In this document: positions 8,619-17,687 of the stretch, piece after piece | How positions within the stretch are numbered: the stretch's first letter is position 1 | Layout of the letters: every line of letters begins with the position of its first letter | Source of the DNA: Bacteroidetes bacterium GWF2_40_14 | GTDB lineage: Bacteria; Bacteroidota; Bacteroidia; Bacteroidales; UBA932 | NCBI GenBank assembly: GCA_001769195.1 | Contig: MEOK01000020.1 | Coordinates: forward strand, 1 to 64,000 | Length of the DNA stretch: 64,000 nt | Reading direction: 5' to 3' | The notes under the pieces: generated by a model | Seen by the model: the letters and a program-made list of their open reading frames with translations, nothing else | Told to the model about the DNA's origin: nothing | Database searches by the model: none | Position numbers and translations under genes: made by a program

Positions 8619-9836
8619 ATGAACAGAGTTGTAATAACAGGAATGGGCATATACTCATGCATAGGTCAGAACCTCGATGAGGTGAAGAGATCGCTCATGA
8701 GTGGAAAGTGCGGAATTGGAGTTGATCCTGCCAGAGAGGCAATCGGCTTCAGGTCTTATCTTACCGGTATACTTCCTGAGCCCAATCTGGTTCCTCTGCT
8801 GGACAGGAGAAAAAGAATTTCAATGTCGCAGGAGGCGGGCTATGCATATATGGCAACTGTTGAGGCTCTGGAAAATGCTCATATAGACAACGACTTTCTT
8901 GCTTCGCATGATGTAGGTATCCTATATGGAAACGATAGTAGTGCTCTGGCTGTTATGGAGGGGGTGGACCTTATAAGAGAAAAGAAGAACACTACATTGG
9001 TTGGTTCCGGCTCTGTTTTCCAGTCCATGAACTCTACTGTTACAATGAATCTCTCGGTAATTTTTAAACTCAAAGGGATTAATATTACAATTGCCGGAGC
9101 CTGCGCAAGTGGTTCGCACGCAATTGGCATGGGGTTCCTGATGATTCAGTCGGGATTGCAGGATTGCATAATATGTGGAGGAGCACAAGAGGTTAACCCA
9201 TTTTCTGTGAGTAGTTTTGATGGGTTGAATGCCTTCTCTATGAGAAACGACTCACCATCAGAAGCTTCAAGACCATTTGATGCTGACCGTGACGGACTGG
9301 TTCCAAGCGGGGGGGCTGCGTCATTGATATTGGAGAGTTATGAATCTGCCGTTAAGAGAGGTGCTCCCATACTTGCCGAAGTCAAATCTTACGGGTTCTC
9401 TTCCAACGGGGAACATATATCCGTTCCAAATGTTGACGGACCAAAAAGATCCATTCAGATGGCTATACAAAACTCAGGTCTCTCCCTGGAACAGATTCAA
9501 TATGTTAACGCGCACGCAACATCTACTCCCATAGGAGATTACAACGAAGCAATGGCAATTGCAGAGGTTTTCGGGTCGCACAAACCATATGTAGGGTCTA
9601 CAAAAAGCATGACCGGTCACGAAATGTGGATGGCTGGTGCCAGTGAGGTGGTATATTCTGTGATTATGATGCAAAACTCGTTCATAGCACCTACAATAAA
9701 TTTCAAAACACCAGATGAAGCATCGGCACAACTGAATATTTCAGGAAAATATGTTGATTATAGTTTCGATACTCTGCTATCAAACTCTTTTGGTTTTGGA
9801 GGAACGAATTCAACTTTGATAATAAATAAAATATAA
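8619..9836 (+). CDS. Beta-ketoacyl-ACP synthase, KAS I/II type
   Basis: A 405-aa ketosynthase with the complete Cys-His-His set: Cys162 in GACASGS, a His in NAHATSTP and a His in KSMTGHEMW. It should carry out decarboxylative Claisen condensation of an acyl starter with malonyl-ACP. It lies four bases past the ketoreductase and 13 bp ahead of an ACP gene. In the E. coli aryl polyene system one ketosynthase works alone on early chain steps while a second one pairs with a chain-length factor. This gene is the better candidate for the stand-alone enzyme, because the one at 14910 sits next to the chain-length-factor-like gene. That role is inferred. Confidence 0.88.
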   Translation: MNRVVITGMGIYSCIGQNLDEVKRSLMSGKCGIGVDPAREAIGFRSYLTGILPEPNLVPLLDRRKRISMSQEAGYAYMATVEALENAHIDNDFLASHDVGILYGNDSSALAVMEGVDLIREKKNTTLVGSGSVFQSMNSTVTMNLSVIFKLKGINITIAGACASGSHAIGMGFLMIQSGLQDCIICGGAQEVNPFSVSSFDGLNAFSMRNDSPSEASRPFDADRDGLVPSGGAASLILESYESAVKRGAPILAEVKSYGFSSNGEHISVPNVDGPKRSIQMAIQNSGLSLEQIQYVNAHATSTPIGDYNEAMAIAEVFGSHKPYVGSTKSMTGHEMWMAGASEVVYSVIMMQNSFIAPTINFKTPDEASAQLNISGKYVDYSFDTLLSNSFGFGGTNSTLIINKI

Positions 9837-9849
9837 CTTTCTCATAACT

Positions 9850-10098
9850 ATGATAGACAGTGCACTAATAGAAAAAATAAACAAGATTCTGGCAGAAGAG
9901 TTTGAGGTAGATGTTGCAATTATCAAACCGGAAGCTCCACTAATGGAGACTCTGGATCTGGATAGTCTGGATCTTGTCGATATGGTAGTTTTGATTGAGC
10001 ATAATTTTGGTTTTACTGTAAAGGCAAAAGATTTTGTCGGGATAAAGTCCTTTGAGGACTTTTATCAGTTCATTAATTCCAGAATGAATGGAGCCTAA
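9850..10098 (+). CDS. Acyl carrier protein 1
   Basis: An 82-aa acidic helical protein with the phosphopantetheine attachment site at Ser39 in LDLDSLDLVDM. It would tether the growing aryl polyene chain. No phosphopantetheinyl transferase is encoded in the window, so activation must rely on an enzyme encoded elsewhere. The gene overlaps the following acyltransferase gene by 11 nt. A second ACP, of similar size but clearly different sequence, closes the operon at 34932, which suggests separate carriers for two branches of the pathway. Confidence 0.93.
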   Translation: MIDSALIEKINKILAEEFEVDVAIIKPEAPLMETLDLDSLDLVDMVVLIEHNFGFTVKAKDFVGIKSFEDFYQFINSRMNGA

Positions 10099-10990
10099 TG
10101 ATTCTAATAAGAATTGGAACGGAAAATCCAGGGGCGGGACATTAGGATACCTCTCGTTTGTATTTCTAATTAAAAAATTTGGTGTCGGGGCAGCATACTC
10201 TTTGCTTGCTTTTGTCGTTATATACTATATACCTTTTGCACCAAAAGCAACTTCGTCCATATGGATGTATTCAAGGAAAATCTTGGAAAACGGTCGTTTT
10301 AAATCCTTGAAATTCGTCTATATGAACTTCTTTAGTCTTGGTCAGTCAATAATTGACAGGGTAGCTGTAAGCTCGGGAAAATCCAACGAATATATCTTTG
10401 ATTTTTCTGAACCCGATGACGTAAGAAAAATTTTAAACAGTCCAGAGGGAGTTGTCATTATTGGTGCACATTTTGGCAACTGGGAGATAGGTTCTCCTTT
10501 TTTTGACAAATATTCAAAGGAGATGATGGTTGTGATGATGGATTATGAATATCAGAATATCAAGAAGATACTTGAAACTCAGAAAAAAGTTGATACATTC
10601 AGGGTTATTCCAATAACCGATAATTCTTTCTCATACCTATTTGAAATAAGAGACGCTCTCTCAAAAGGCAAATATATTGCAATTCAGGGAGACCGTCTTA
10701 GCAAGAGCGAAAAGCACCTTGACATGGAGTTTATGGGTTATAAAGCTGCTTTTCCTCTGGGACCATTCGTACTTGCAACAAGGCTTAATGCCCCTGTTGT
10801 TTTCTATTTTGCCGTCAGGACTGGTTATAAAAGATATAAATTTGAATTTGCACTGGCCAGAGACTATTCGTGCGAAGCACATAAAATGAAGGAGGTTGCA
10901 CTTATGAAGGACTATGTCGCCACCCTGGAAAGAGTAGTTCAGGAATATCCCGAACAATGGTACAACTATTACAATTTCTGGAATACATGA
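10088..10990 (+). CDS. LpxL/HtrB-like lysophospholipid-type acyltransferase
   Basis: A 300-aa protein of the late lipid A acyltransferase family. A hydrophobic stretch at about residues 20-50 anchors it to the inner membrane. The catalytic H-x4-E motif is present as HFGNWE (around residue 130). In lipid A synthesis such enzymes move a chain from ACP to a lipid. In aryl polyene clusters a family member is thought to transfer the polyene acid from ACP to a lipid or sugar acceptor. The ATG at 10088 overlaps the ACP stop by 11 nt, and the gene shares ATGA-type coupling with the next one. Confidence 0.85.
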   Translation: MEPNDSNKNWNGKSRGGTLGYLSFVFLIKKFGVGAAYSLLAFVVIYYIPFAPKATSSIWMYSRKILENGRFKSLKFVYMNFFSLGQSIIDRVAVSSGKSNEYIFDFSEPDDVRKILNSPEGVVIIGAHFGNWEIGSPFFDKYSKEMMVVMMDYEYQNIKKILETQKKVDTFRVIPITDNSFSYLFEIRDALSKGKYIAIQGDRLSKSEKHLDMEFMGYKAAFPLGPFVLATRLNAPVVFYFAVRTGYKRYKFEFALARDYSCEAHKMKEVALMKDYVATLERVVQEYPEQWYNYYNFWNT

Positions 10991-12351
10991 TGAATAAGAA
11001 GTTATTGCTTGTTTCTGCAAATCGTCTGGCAGACCCATATCCGGTCTACCCGATAGGTATTTCCTATCTTCAGACATATTTAAAGAAGAATTTGCCGGAA
11101 ACAGATGTCTCATTGTTTGATATGAACCTGGGAACAATTAATGATCTGGCAGATACTCTTAAAAGAGATGAGCCGGACTTCATTGGTGTTTCCATCAGGA
11201 ACATAGATGGTGCCAACTCTCTCGATAGAACAAGTTTTATTCCAGGCTATAAGGAGATTATAGATACCATAAGAGCAAACTCAAAAGGTGTGGTCATTCT
11301 TGGAGGTTCTGGATTCTCCATTTATCCAAAGGAGTTGTTAAATATTCTAAAACCGGATTACGGAATAATTGGCGAGGGAGAGGAGAGCTTGAGGATGCTT
11401 GTGACAAGCCTTATATCTGGTACCGTTGTTGATGATATTGAGGGACTTGCTTATTTTAAGGGAGATGAGATTGTGGTAAACAAACATGTTGAATATCTTA
11501 AATCACTGGAAATAAGTTTTAACGAAACTCTTTCAGATTTTTATTGGGAAAGAAGTGGCATGCTCAATATTCAGACAAAAAGGGGGTGTTGTTACAATTG
11601 TATCTATTGCTCCTATCCAATAATCGATGGAAGAAAGGTGAGGACCATGGATACCGACCTTATTGTGAGCAACCTTGAAAAACTATACAGGGATAAGGGA
11701 ATAAATTATGTCTTTTTTACTGATTCAGTCTTCAACATACACAATAGTTACAATATTGAGTTAGCTGAAAAGATCATCAAAAGTGGAATCAAGGTCAATT
11801 GGGGAGCATACTTTTCTCCACACAACCTTACCGATGACATTCTTGCGCTTTTTAAGCGTTCGGGGTTGAAACACATTGAATTTGGAACAGAATCTCTTTG
11901 CACCCAACAAATGCACAGATACGGCAAAAATTTCTCATTTGAGGACGTCCTGCTGAATTCAGACAGGTGTCTTAAACATAATATATACTATGCACATTTC
12001 CTGATACTTGGTGGTATAGGAGAGACAAAAGAGACTCTGAAGGAGACAATGGTAAATGCCGGAAAAATTCGATATTCTGTTTTTTTCCCTTATATTGGTA
12101 TGAGAATATATCCAGGGACCCCGCTTCACAGGATTGCAGTAGAAGAAGGTAAGATTTCGCCGGATGATACACTTTTGCAACCTACATATTATCTTGCAGA
12201 CGGTTTTGATTACGAAGAGTGCAAGAGAATGGCTCTACAGACAGGAAAAGCGTGGATATTCCCTGACGATCCTTTGTCTGAACAGATGGACGAAATGCGA
12301 ATTAAAAGGAATAAAAAGGGTTTGATATGGGAGTATTTGAGAAAGCCTTGA
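10987..12351 (+). CDS. B12-binding-type radical SAM enzyme of lipid/polyene biosynthesis
   Basis: The protein is 454 aa from the ATG at 10987. The N-terminal 150 residues resemble the Rossmann-like cobalamin-binding fold (VILGGSGFSIYP, IIGEGEE) but lack a clear DxHxxG motif. The radical SAM core has Cys201, Cys205 and Cys208 (CxxxCxxC in GCCYNCIYC) for the 4Fe-4S cluster. B12-type family members methylate unreactive carbons or form rings. I recall a database family named for lipid biosynthesis with this architecture. Here it might methylate the polyene or its ring. The open frame extends 10 codons further upstream, but ATGATG at 10987 overlaps the previous stop and is the likely start. Confidence 0.8.
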   Translation: MMNKKLLLVSANRLADPYPVYPIGISYLQTYLKKNLPETDVSLFDMNLGTINDLADTLKRDEPDFIGVSIRNIDGANSLDRTSFIPGYKEIIDTIRANSKGVVILGGSGFSIYPKELLNILKPDYGIIGEGEESLRMLVTSLISGTVVDDIEGLAYFKGDEIVVNKHVEYLKSLEISFNETLSDFYWERSGMLNIQTKRGCCYNCIYCSYPIIDGRKVRTMDTDLIVSNLEKLYRDKGINYVFFTDSVFNIHNSYNIELAEKIIKSGIKVNWGAYFSPHNLTDDILALFKRSGLKHIEFGTESLCTQQMHRYGKNFSFEDVLLNSDRCLKHNIYYAHFLILGGIGETKETLKETMVNAGKIRYSVFFPYIGMRIYPGTPLHRIAVEEGKISPDDTLLQPTYYLADGFDYEECKRMALQTGKAWIFPDDPLSEQMDEMRIKRNKKGLIWEYLRKP

Positions 12352-12782
12352 TATCAGGAGAGGGAATTTTGAAATATATACCCCAAAGACCTCCAATGGT
12401 AATGGTCGACTCTTATTATGGAAGAGTTGAAGGTGCCTCGTATACAGGATATACTCCTGCAGAAGGCTCCCTTCTTTGTGAAGGTGGTTTTTTTCAGGAG
12501 ACAGGTATAATTGAACATATTGCCCAGTCGGCTGCTGTATGTGCTGGTGTAGAGTTTATAGGCAAAGGAGAAGTGGTTCCGGTGGGATTTATTGGCGCAG
12601 TGAGTAAATTCAATGTTGTGAGATTACCATCTATCGGAACTACATTGCACACAACTACAAGGGAGATTCAGAAATTTATGGATGTTTCTCTGGTATGTTC
12701 AGAGGTTGAGGTTGACGGAGAGATAATAGCTACAGGAGAACTAAAGATATTTTTACAAAAGAGAACGGATAACAACCAATAG
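12327..12782 (+). CDS. Hotdog-fold 3-hydroxyacyl-ACP dehydratase subunit, ApeP-like
   Basis: A 151-aa FabZ/FabA-like hotdog protein. The N-terminal segment PQRPPMVMVD corresponds to the conserved PHRPPxLxVD of these dehydratases. The catalytic helix is present with Glu63 in GIIEHIAQSAA, but the preceding HFPGxP loop that carries the catalytic His is missing. The gene at 18850 shows the opposite pattern, so the two may form one heterodimeric enzyme, as reported for ApeI/ApeP of aryl polyene pathways. It would dehydrate 3-hydroxyacyl-ACP to the trans double bond. The start overlaps the radical SAM gene by 25 nt. Confidence 0.78.
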   Translation: MGVFEKALISGEGILKYIPQRPPMVMVDSYYGRVEGASYTGYTPAEGSLLCEGGFFQETGIIEHIAQSAAVCAGVEFIGKGEVVPVGFIGAVSKFNVVRLPSIGTTLHTTTREIQKFMDVSLVCSEVEVDGEIIATGELKIFLQKRTDNNQ

Positions 12783-12785
12783 TAT

Positions 12786-13235
12786 ATGCGCAAAAAGAGA
12801 GAGACACAAAGCTGTCAGACGTTGGTTCACAGGAATAAAGTGAGGGTACGGTTCAACGAGGTTGACTCTATGAAAATCGTATGGCACGGGGAGTATGTAA
12901 AGTATTTTGAAGACGGAAGAGAGTCATTTGGAGACCATTACGGAATAGGATACCTTGATATTTATAATGCAGGATTCACTGCTCCGGTTGTAGAGTTGCA
13001 TGTATCATACAAACAGCCTTTAGTATACGGCGATATTGCTGTTATCGAAACAAAATACAACTATAACCCGGCAGCTAAGATCCATTTTGAATATAATATT
13101 TACAGGGAATCTGACGGCGAACTTGTTGCGACAGGTTATTCAATACAGGTATTCCTGGGGAGTGAGGGTACGTTAGAGTGGTGTAACCCGGAGTTTTTTC
13201 TTAACTGGAAGAGAAAATGGAAGCTGACAGAATAG
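12786..13235 (+). CDS. Acyl thioesterase, 4-hydroxybenzoyl-CoA thioesterase family
   Basis: A 149-aa single-domain hotdog protein. The segment RVRFNEVDSMKIVWHGEYVKYFEDGRE is split here: FNEVDSMKIVWH (about residues 22-33) carries the conserved Asp of the 4HBT family, followed by the YFE helix. Such proteins hydrolyse acyl-CoA or acyl-ACP thioesters. In the operon it could release finished or stalled polyene chains. It starts 3 bp after the dehydratase stop and overlaps the next ketosynthase gene by 19 nt. The first 18 residues are basic and low in conserved features. Confidence 0.85.
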   Translation: MRKKRETQSCQTLVHRNKVRVRFNEVDSMKIVWHGEYVKYFEDGRESFGDHYGIGYLDIYNAGFTAPVVELHVSYKQPLVYGDIAVIETKYNYNPAAKIHFEYNIYRESDGELVATGYSIQVFLGSEGTLEWCNPEFFLNWKRKWKLTE

Positions 13236-14917
13236 CAAAAAGAAGAGTATATGTTGCAGGGGATTGTATATATAGTCCTCTGGGCTTGACAACATCAGAG
13301 AACCTGAATTCAATTCTCTCATATAAATCTGGGATAGAGGAGATTAATGACAGTGCGCTCTATTATAGGCCATTCCAGGGGTCTAGAATCTTAAGTGACA
13401 ACTATGATCTGGAGAAACGAATTAACTTATCAATAAAAGAGGCAGCAGAGTGTTCTAATATATTGGATTATGACTCTTTCTTTAAGGAGACCATACTTGT
13501 TTTTTCAACAACTAAGGGTGATATTGATGCCTTACAATCGACAGCTGAAAAAATTGATGAGAGAGTATTTCTGTCAAATCTGGCTCAAAAGACAGCAAAA
13601 TACTGGAATATGGGAATATCACCGTTAGTAATTTCCAATGCATGTATTTCAGGAGTGAATGCAATAATCACTGCCTCCAGATTGATTGAGAAAGGTATTT
13701 GTAATAATGCGGTGGTAGTAGGGGCAGATTTACTTTCACATTTTGTAGTTACAGGTTTTCAGGCATTTCATTCAATTAGCCCAACCCGTTGTCTCCCTTA
13801 CGATTCTTCCAGAGACGGATTGAGCCTTGGAGAGGCAGTCGGAGTTGTGATTCTGACATCACAAAGAGATATTTCAAAAGATTCAGATCCGGTTGTTGTA
13901 GAGGGCGGAGCAGTGAGTAATGATGCAAACCACCTTTCTGCGCCATCCCGGACAGGAGATGGTCTTGGAGAAGCAATGATTCAATCGATGAATATTGCCG
14001 GAGTCTCACAAGATGATATTAGTTTTGTAAATGCACATGGTACAGCAACCATGTATAATGATGAAATGGAATCTAAGGCTGTTCACTGGGCCAAACTGCA
14101 AGGGGCAGTTGTCCAAAGCCTCAAACCATACTGGGGCCATACACTTGGTGCGTCAGGTGTAATTGAAAGCATAGCCTGTTTCTGGCAACTGAAAAATGAA
14201 AAGCTTCTGGGTACACTGGGTTTCAAAGAGTTGGGAGTACCTCTGTCAATAAATGTCTCAGGTGGGCACAAAGACTTCAAGTCGTACAGATGTATAAAAA
14301 CAGCCTCTGGTTTTGGTGGGTGCAATGCAGCAGTAGTATATGGCCTTGAATCTGTTTCCGGAGAACCGGCCACTATTAAGGAGAGGGGATGGAAGCTGAC
14401 TGATTCATATACACTTACCGGCGACAAGGACTTTGGCTCAATTATCAGGGAGCGCAACAAGGAACTTAACAACAAGAGTATGAAGTTTTTCAAAATGGAT
14501 GATCTTTCAAAGCTTGGTAGTACAGGTGCCTCTTTTCTTATAAGGAACAACCCATGGTTAGATGATGTTCCACCCAATTGCAAAGGTCTTTTTATGGCTA
14601 ACTTCAGCTCGTCACTGAACACAGATGTCAAGCATCAGAGAATAATTGAAATAGATGGAGACAGTATGGCCAGCCCTGCTGTCTTTGTATACACACTCCC
14701 TAATATTGTTCTGGGAGAGATATGTATAGAGCATAGGTTTATGGGAGAGAATACTTTCTTTATAATGCCGGAAGAAAAGAAAGATGAAGCCGTTGACCTG
14801 CTTCTTGGATTTGCAGGTCATTCAGGTCTTGATGTTGTAATTGCAGGCTGGTGTGAACTTATTGGAGAAAAATTTGACCTTCATCTCGAACTCTTTAAAA
14901 GGCTGGATTATGAATAA
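13217..14917 (+). CDS. Ketosynthase fused to a second, degenerate ketosynthase-like domain
   Basis: A 566-aa protein, about 150 residues longer than a normal ketosynthase. Residues 10-380 form a complete synthase with Cys143 (SNACISG), a His in NAHGTATM and a His in GHTLGAS. Residues about 460-566 contain FSSSLNTD and ASPAVFVYTLPNIVLGEI, which resemble the N-terminal half of chain-length-factor-type synthase domains (pattern of PF13723), with no catalytic Cys. It may act as a synthase carrying its own modulating partner. It overlaps the thioesterase gene by 19 nt and the next synthase gene by 8 nt. Its precise substrate is unknown. Confidence 0.8.
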   Translation: MEADRIAKRRVYVAGDCIYSPLGLTTSENLNSILSYKSGIEEINDSALYYRPFQGSRILSDNYDLEKRINLSIKEAAECSNILDYDSFFKETILVFSTTKGDIDALQSTAEKIDERVFLSNLAQKTAKYWNMGISPLVISNACISGVNAIITASRLIEKGICNNAVVVGADLLSHFVVTGFQAFHSISPTRCLPYDSSRDGLSLGEAVGVVILTSQRDISKDSDPVVVEGGAVSNDANHLSAPSRTGDGLGEAMIQSMNIAGVSQDDISFVNAHGTATMYNDEMESKAVHWAKLQGAVVQSLKPYWGHTLGASGVIESIACFWQLKNEKLLGTLGFKELGVPLSINVSGGHKDFKSYRCIKTASGFGGCNAAVVYGLESVSGEPATIKERGWKLTDSYTLTGDKDFGSIIRERNKELNNKSMKFFKMDDLSKLGSTGASFLIRNNPWLDDVPPNCKGLFMANFSSSLNTDVKHQRIIEIDGDSMASPAVFVYTLPNIVLGEICIEHRFMGENTFFIMPEEKKDEAVDLLLGFAGHSGLDVVIAGWCELIGEKFDLHLELFKRLDYE

Positions 14918-16136
14918 TGAGATATTAATTACCGGTATAGGAGTTGTCACGGCCCTTGGAATAGGGCTGAAATCCCAGATAGATGCATTAAAATCAGGTA
15001 AAAGCGGTATTGCTCCTCTCTCGCTGTTCAATACAAGCCACGATGCCAAAGTAGGTGAAATAAAATACACAAATGATGAGTTAATTGAAATTCTTGATTT
15101 GCCAAAACAGAAAATATTTTCCAGAACAACTCTGCTGGGTTTACTGGCAGCAAAGGAGGCATTTGATGATTCGGGTTTGGAAAGATTAAAGGATAACAAC
15201 TACAACGGATTGAGAATAGGGTTGATATCTGCAACATCTGTTGGAGGAATGGATGTAAGTGAGAAGTTTTACAAGGTTTACAGAGAAGATACCAGTAAGG
15301 GCAGACTAAGGGAACTTATCGGACACGATTGTGGCACATCTACTCAGATTATTGCAGATTATCTTGGCATTACAGGGTTTGTCACCACAATAAGCACTGC
15401 CTGCTCATCTGCAAACAATGCAATTATGCTGGGTGCCAGAATGATTAAGTACGGCATGCTTGATGTCGCAGTTGTAGGGGGAACGGATGCACTTTGCAAT
15501 TTCACTATTAACGGATTCTCCTCTCTGGGAATCCTCGACAAGGAACCCTGCAGGCCATTTGACGATAGCAGGGCAGGACTCAATCTGGGTGAAGGAGCAG
15601 GTTTTCTGGTACTCCAGTCATCAAAAACAATCTATGATAAAACTTACGGAATTGTAAGCGGATATGCCAATGCTAATGATGCGTTTCATCAGACAGCATC
15701 TTCTGCAGAGGGAGAGGGTGCATATCTTGCCATGAAAAAGGCAATTACAATGAGTGGGTTGCGTAATGACGAAATTGATTACATTAATGTCCATGGCACC
15801 GGAACTCCAAACAATGATGCTTCAGAGGGAGCAGCCTTGATAAGGATATTCGGTAATGATGTACCTCCATTCAGTTCTACCAAGGGATTTACTGGTCATA
15901 CTCTGGGTGCAGCAGGCGGTGTTGAATCTGTCTTTTCAATTTTGAGCCTGTACTACGGATATATTTGGCCTAACCTGAATTTTGTTACCCCTATGGCGGG
16001 AACGGAACTAATCCCGGAAACATCGTGTATAAAACGTGACGGAATGAAATCTGTAATTACAAATTCGTTCGGTTTCGGGGGAAATTGCACTTCTCTGATT
16101 TTTAGCTCATTTAATAATAAACCACATGTTGGATAA
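14910..16136 (+). CDS. Beta-ketoacyl-ACP synthase, ApeO-like KSalpha
   Basis: The protein is 408 aa from the ATG at 14910. It has the full ketosynthase triad: Cys165 in STACSSAN, a His in VHGTGTPNND and a His in GFTGHTLGAAGG. The open frame extends 23 codons upstream into the previous gene, but homology starts at MNNEILITGIGVV, so the ATG at 14910 was chosen; it overlaps the preceding stop by 8 nt. It is immediately followed, with an 11-nt overlap, by a chain-length-factor-like gene. This KS/CLF order matches the heterodimer that extends the conjugated chain in aryl polyene pathways. Confidence 0.87.
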   Translation: MNNEILITGIGVVTALGIGLKSQIDALKSGKSGIAPLSLFNTSHDAKVGEIKYTNDELIEILDLPKQKIFSRTTLLGLLAAKEAFDDSGLERLKDNNYNGLRIGLISATSVGGMDVSEKFYKVYREDTSKGRLRELIGHDCGTSTQIIADYLGITGFVTTISTACSSANNAIMLGARMIKYGMLDVAVVGGTDALCNFTINGFSSLGILDKEPCRPFDDSRAGLNLGEGAGFLVLQSSKTIYDKTYGIVSGYANANDAFHQTASSAEGEGAYLAMKKAITMSGLRNDEIDYINVHGTGTPNNDASEGAALIRIFGNDVPPFSSTKGFTGHTLGAAGGVESVFSILSLYYGYIWPNLNFVTPMAGTELIPETSCIKRDGMKSVITNSFGFGGNCTSLIFSSFNNKPHVG

Positions 16137-17025
16137 AAAAGTATATATCAATAGTATCGCCGGTATATCTCCACCTATGGCAACCAAAGGTTTCCCCGAT
16201 GCCGGAGAACCTGACTATAAGGAATATATTCCCGATCCAGGAGCACGACGGAGAATGAGCAGGATTATAAGAATGGGTGTCGCATCGGCACTTATGTGCC
16301 TGAAAAACAGTGGTGTTAAATCTTTGGATGGTATAATTACAGGAACAGGATGGGGTTGTCTCTCCGATACTGAAAAATTTCTTAACTCTATTTTTGAAAA
16401 CAGTGAGAGGATGTTAAACCCTACTTCTTTCATTCAAAGCACCTCCAATACAATAGGGGCACAGGTGGCATTGCTTACAGGAGAGAAAAATTATAACAAT
16501 ACATTTGTTCACGGAGGATCTTCTTTCGAAGCAGCAATGATTGATGCTCTCCTCAAATTACAGGAGGATTCATGTGACAATATACTTGTAGGAGGGCTCG
16601 ACGAAATGACCCCTACAAAGAATCAACTCCTTGGCAGAATGGGAGTATGGAGATATTCATCGCCTGGCGAGGGCTCACATTTCTTTGTTTTCAGCTCGGT
16701 TAAAGAGAAGACATCAGTTGCAGAAATAATATCTGTAGAGACATTCTCCAGGGAGGATTTGCTTGCCAATAATAGTCTGGAATGCAATGAGGTAGACTTA
16801 GTACTAAGTGGGGTGAAAAATATTGGAACATTACTGTCAGATGGAAAAGTGCCAGTAGTCAACTTCAAGGAGTTCTGCGGGGAGTATCCTACTTCAACTG
16901 CCTTCGCGTTATGGTTAGCCTGCGATAATTTTAAACAAAATCGTAAAATCAACCAGATATATATTGTAAACAAACATTTGAGAGATCAGCTTTCAGTTAT
17001 ACTAGTCAAAAGAGCAGGATTATGA
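16126..17025 (+). CDS. Chain-length-factor-like ketosynthase (no catalytic Cys), ApeC-like
   Basis: A 299-aa thiolase-fold protein shorter than a true ketosynthase. At the position of the catalytic Cys the sequence reads VHGGSSFEAA, so Ser132 (or Gly131) replaces Cys, and the catalytic His motifs are absent. It should therefore be a non-catalytic partner that shapes the pocket and sets chain length, together with the synthase at 14910. Residues 60-75 (DGIITGTGWGCLSDT) and 95-110 (TSFIQSTSNTIGAQ) fit the PF13723 pattern. It overlaps the upstream gene by 11 nt and the downstream deacetylase by 4 nt (ATGA). Confidence 0.82.
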   Translation: MLDKKVYINSIAGISPPMATKGFPDAGEPDYKEYIPDPGARRRMSRIIRMGVASALMCLKNSGVKSLDGIITGTGWGCLSDTEKFLNSIFENSERMLNPTSFIQSTSNTIGAQVALLTGEKNYNNTFVHGGSSFEAAMIDALLKLQEDSCDNILVGGLDEMTPTKNQLLGRMGVWRYSSPGEGSHFFVFSSVKEKTSVAEIISVETFSREDLLANNSLECNEVDLVLSGVKNIGTLLSDGKVPVVNFKEFCGEYPTSTAFALWLACDNFKQNRKINQIYIVNKHLRDQLSVILVKRAGL

Positions 17026-17687
17026 TGTTCATTGCTTTAGGCGCCATATTGTTTATTGTACTGTTGCTTGTTTTTACAGCATCATTAAAGATCGGGTGGG
17101 GTGTTTTCATACGTTCACAATGTTTTATAGATACAAATGCTAAGGAGATAGCTCTCACTTTTGATGATGGTCCTCACCCTGAACACACACCAAAATTACT
17201 TGATCTTCTTAAGGAAAAAGAGATCCAGGCAGCGTTCTTTGTAATAGGGGAGCAAGCTGAAAAGTATCCGGAAATCATAAAAAGAGTTATTGCAGAGGGT
17301 CACATTCTGGGAATTCACTCCTTTTATCACAAACCATCTTTTACTATATGTTCCAGACAAGCAGTGATTGACGATCTTACCAGGTGCAGAAACACTATTG
17401 AGGAAATTTCCCAAACTAAGGTTTCTCTTTTCCGTCCGCCTTTTGGGGTTACAAATCCAAACATTGCAGCTGCCGTTAAGTTTCTTAAAATGACATCTGT
17501 CGGATGGAGTATAAGGAGTTTCGACACAACGGGCAAAAATGAAAGCAGGATTTTGAAAAGGATAGCGAAATCACTCTTCCCGGGTGCTATAGTTTTACTA
17601 CACGACCGATTGCCCGAGTGTGCCTCGCTGGTTGGCAAGTTACTGGTTCTATTGGATGAGAGAGGATATAAAGTTGTCAGGTTATGA
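17022..17687 (+). CDS. Polysaccharide deacetylase (NodB domain), membrane anchored
   Basis: A 221-aa protein with an N-terminal membrane anchor (residues 2-24) followed by a NodB domain of the carbohydrate esterase 4 fold. Motif 1 is TFDDGPHP (general base Asp and metal Asp), motif 2 is HSFYH (the two metal His), and motif 3 is FRPPFG. All are intact, so it should be an active metal-dependent deacetylase in the periplasm. It removes acetyl from N- or O-acetylated sugars in known cases. It lies inside the pigment operon with 4-nt overlaps on both sides, which suggests the polyene is attached to or processed on a sugar-containing lipid; that is inference. Confidence 0.87.
   Translation: MMFIALGAILFIVLLLVFTASLKIGWGVFIRSQCFIDTNAKEIALTFDDGPHPEHTPKLLDLLKEKEIQAAFFVIGEQAEKYPEIIKRVIAEGHILGIHSFYHKPSFTICSRQAVIDDLTRCRNTIEEISQTKVSLFRPPFGVTNPNIAAAVKFLKMTSVGWSIRSFDTTGKNESRILKRIAKSLFPGAIVLLHDRLPECASLVGKLLVLLDERGYKVVRL

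Noticed and set aside
14083-14631. Long antisense open frame (182 codons) opposite the KS fusion gene
   Set aside because: Shadow of the real gene on the other strand; its composition reflects the reverse complement of a ketosynthase.
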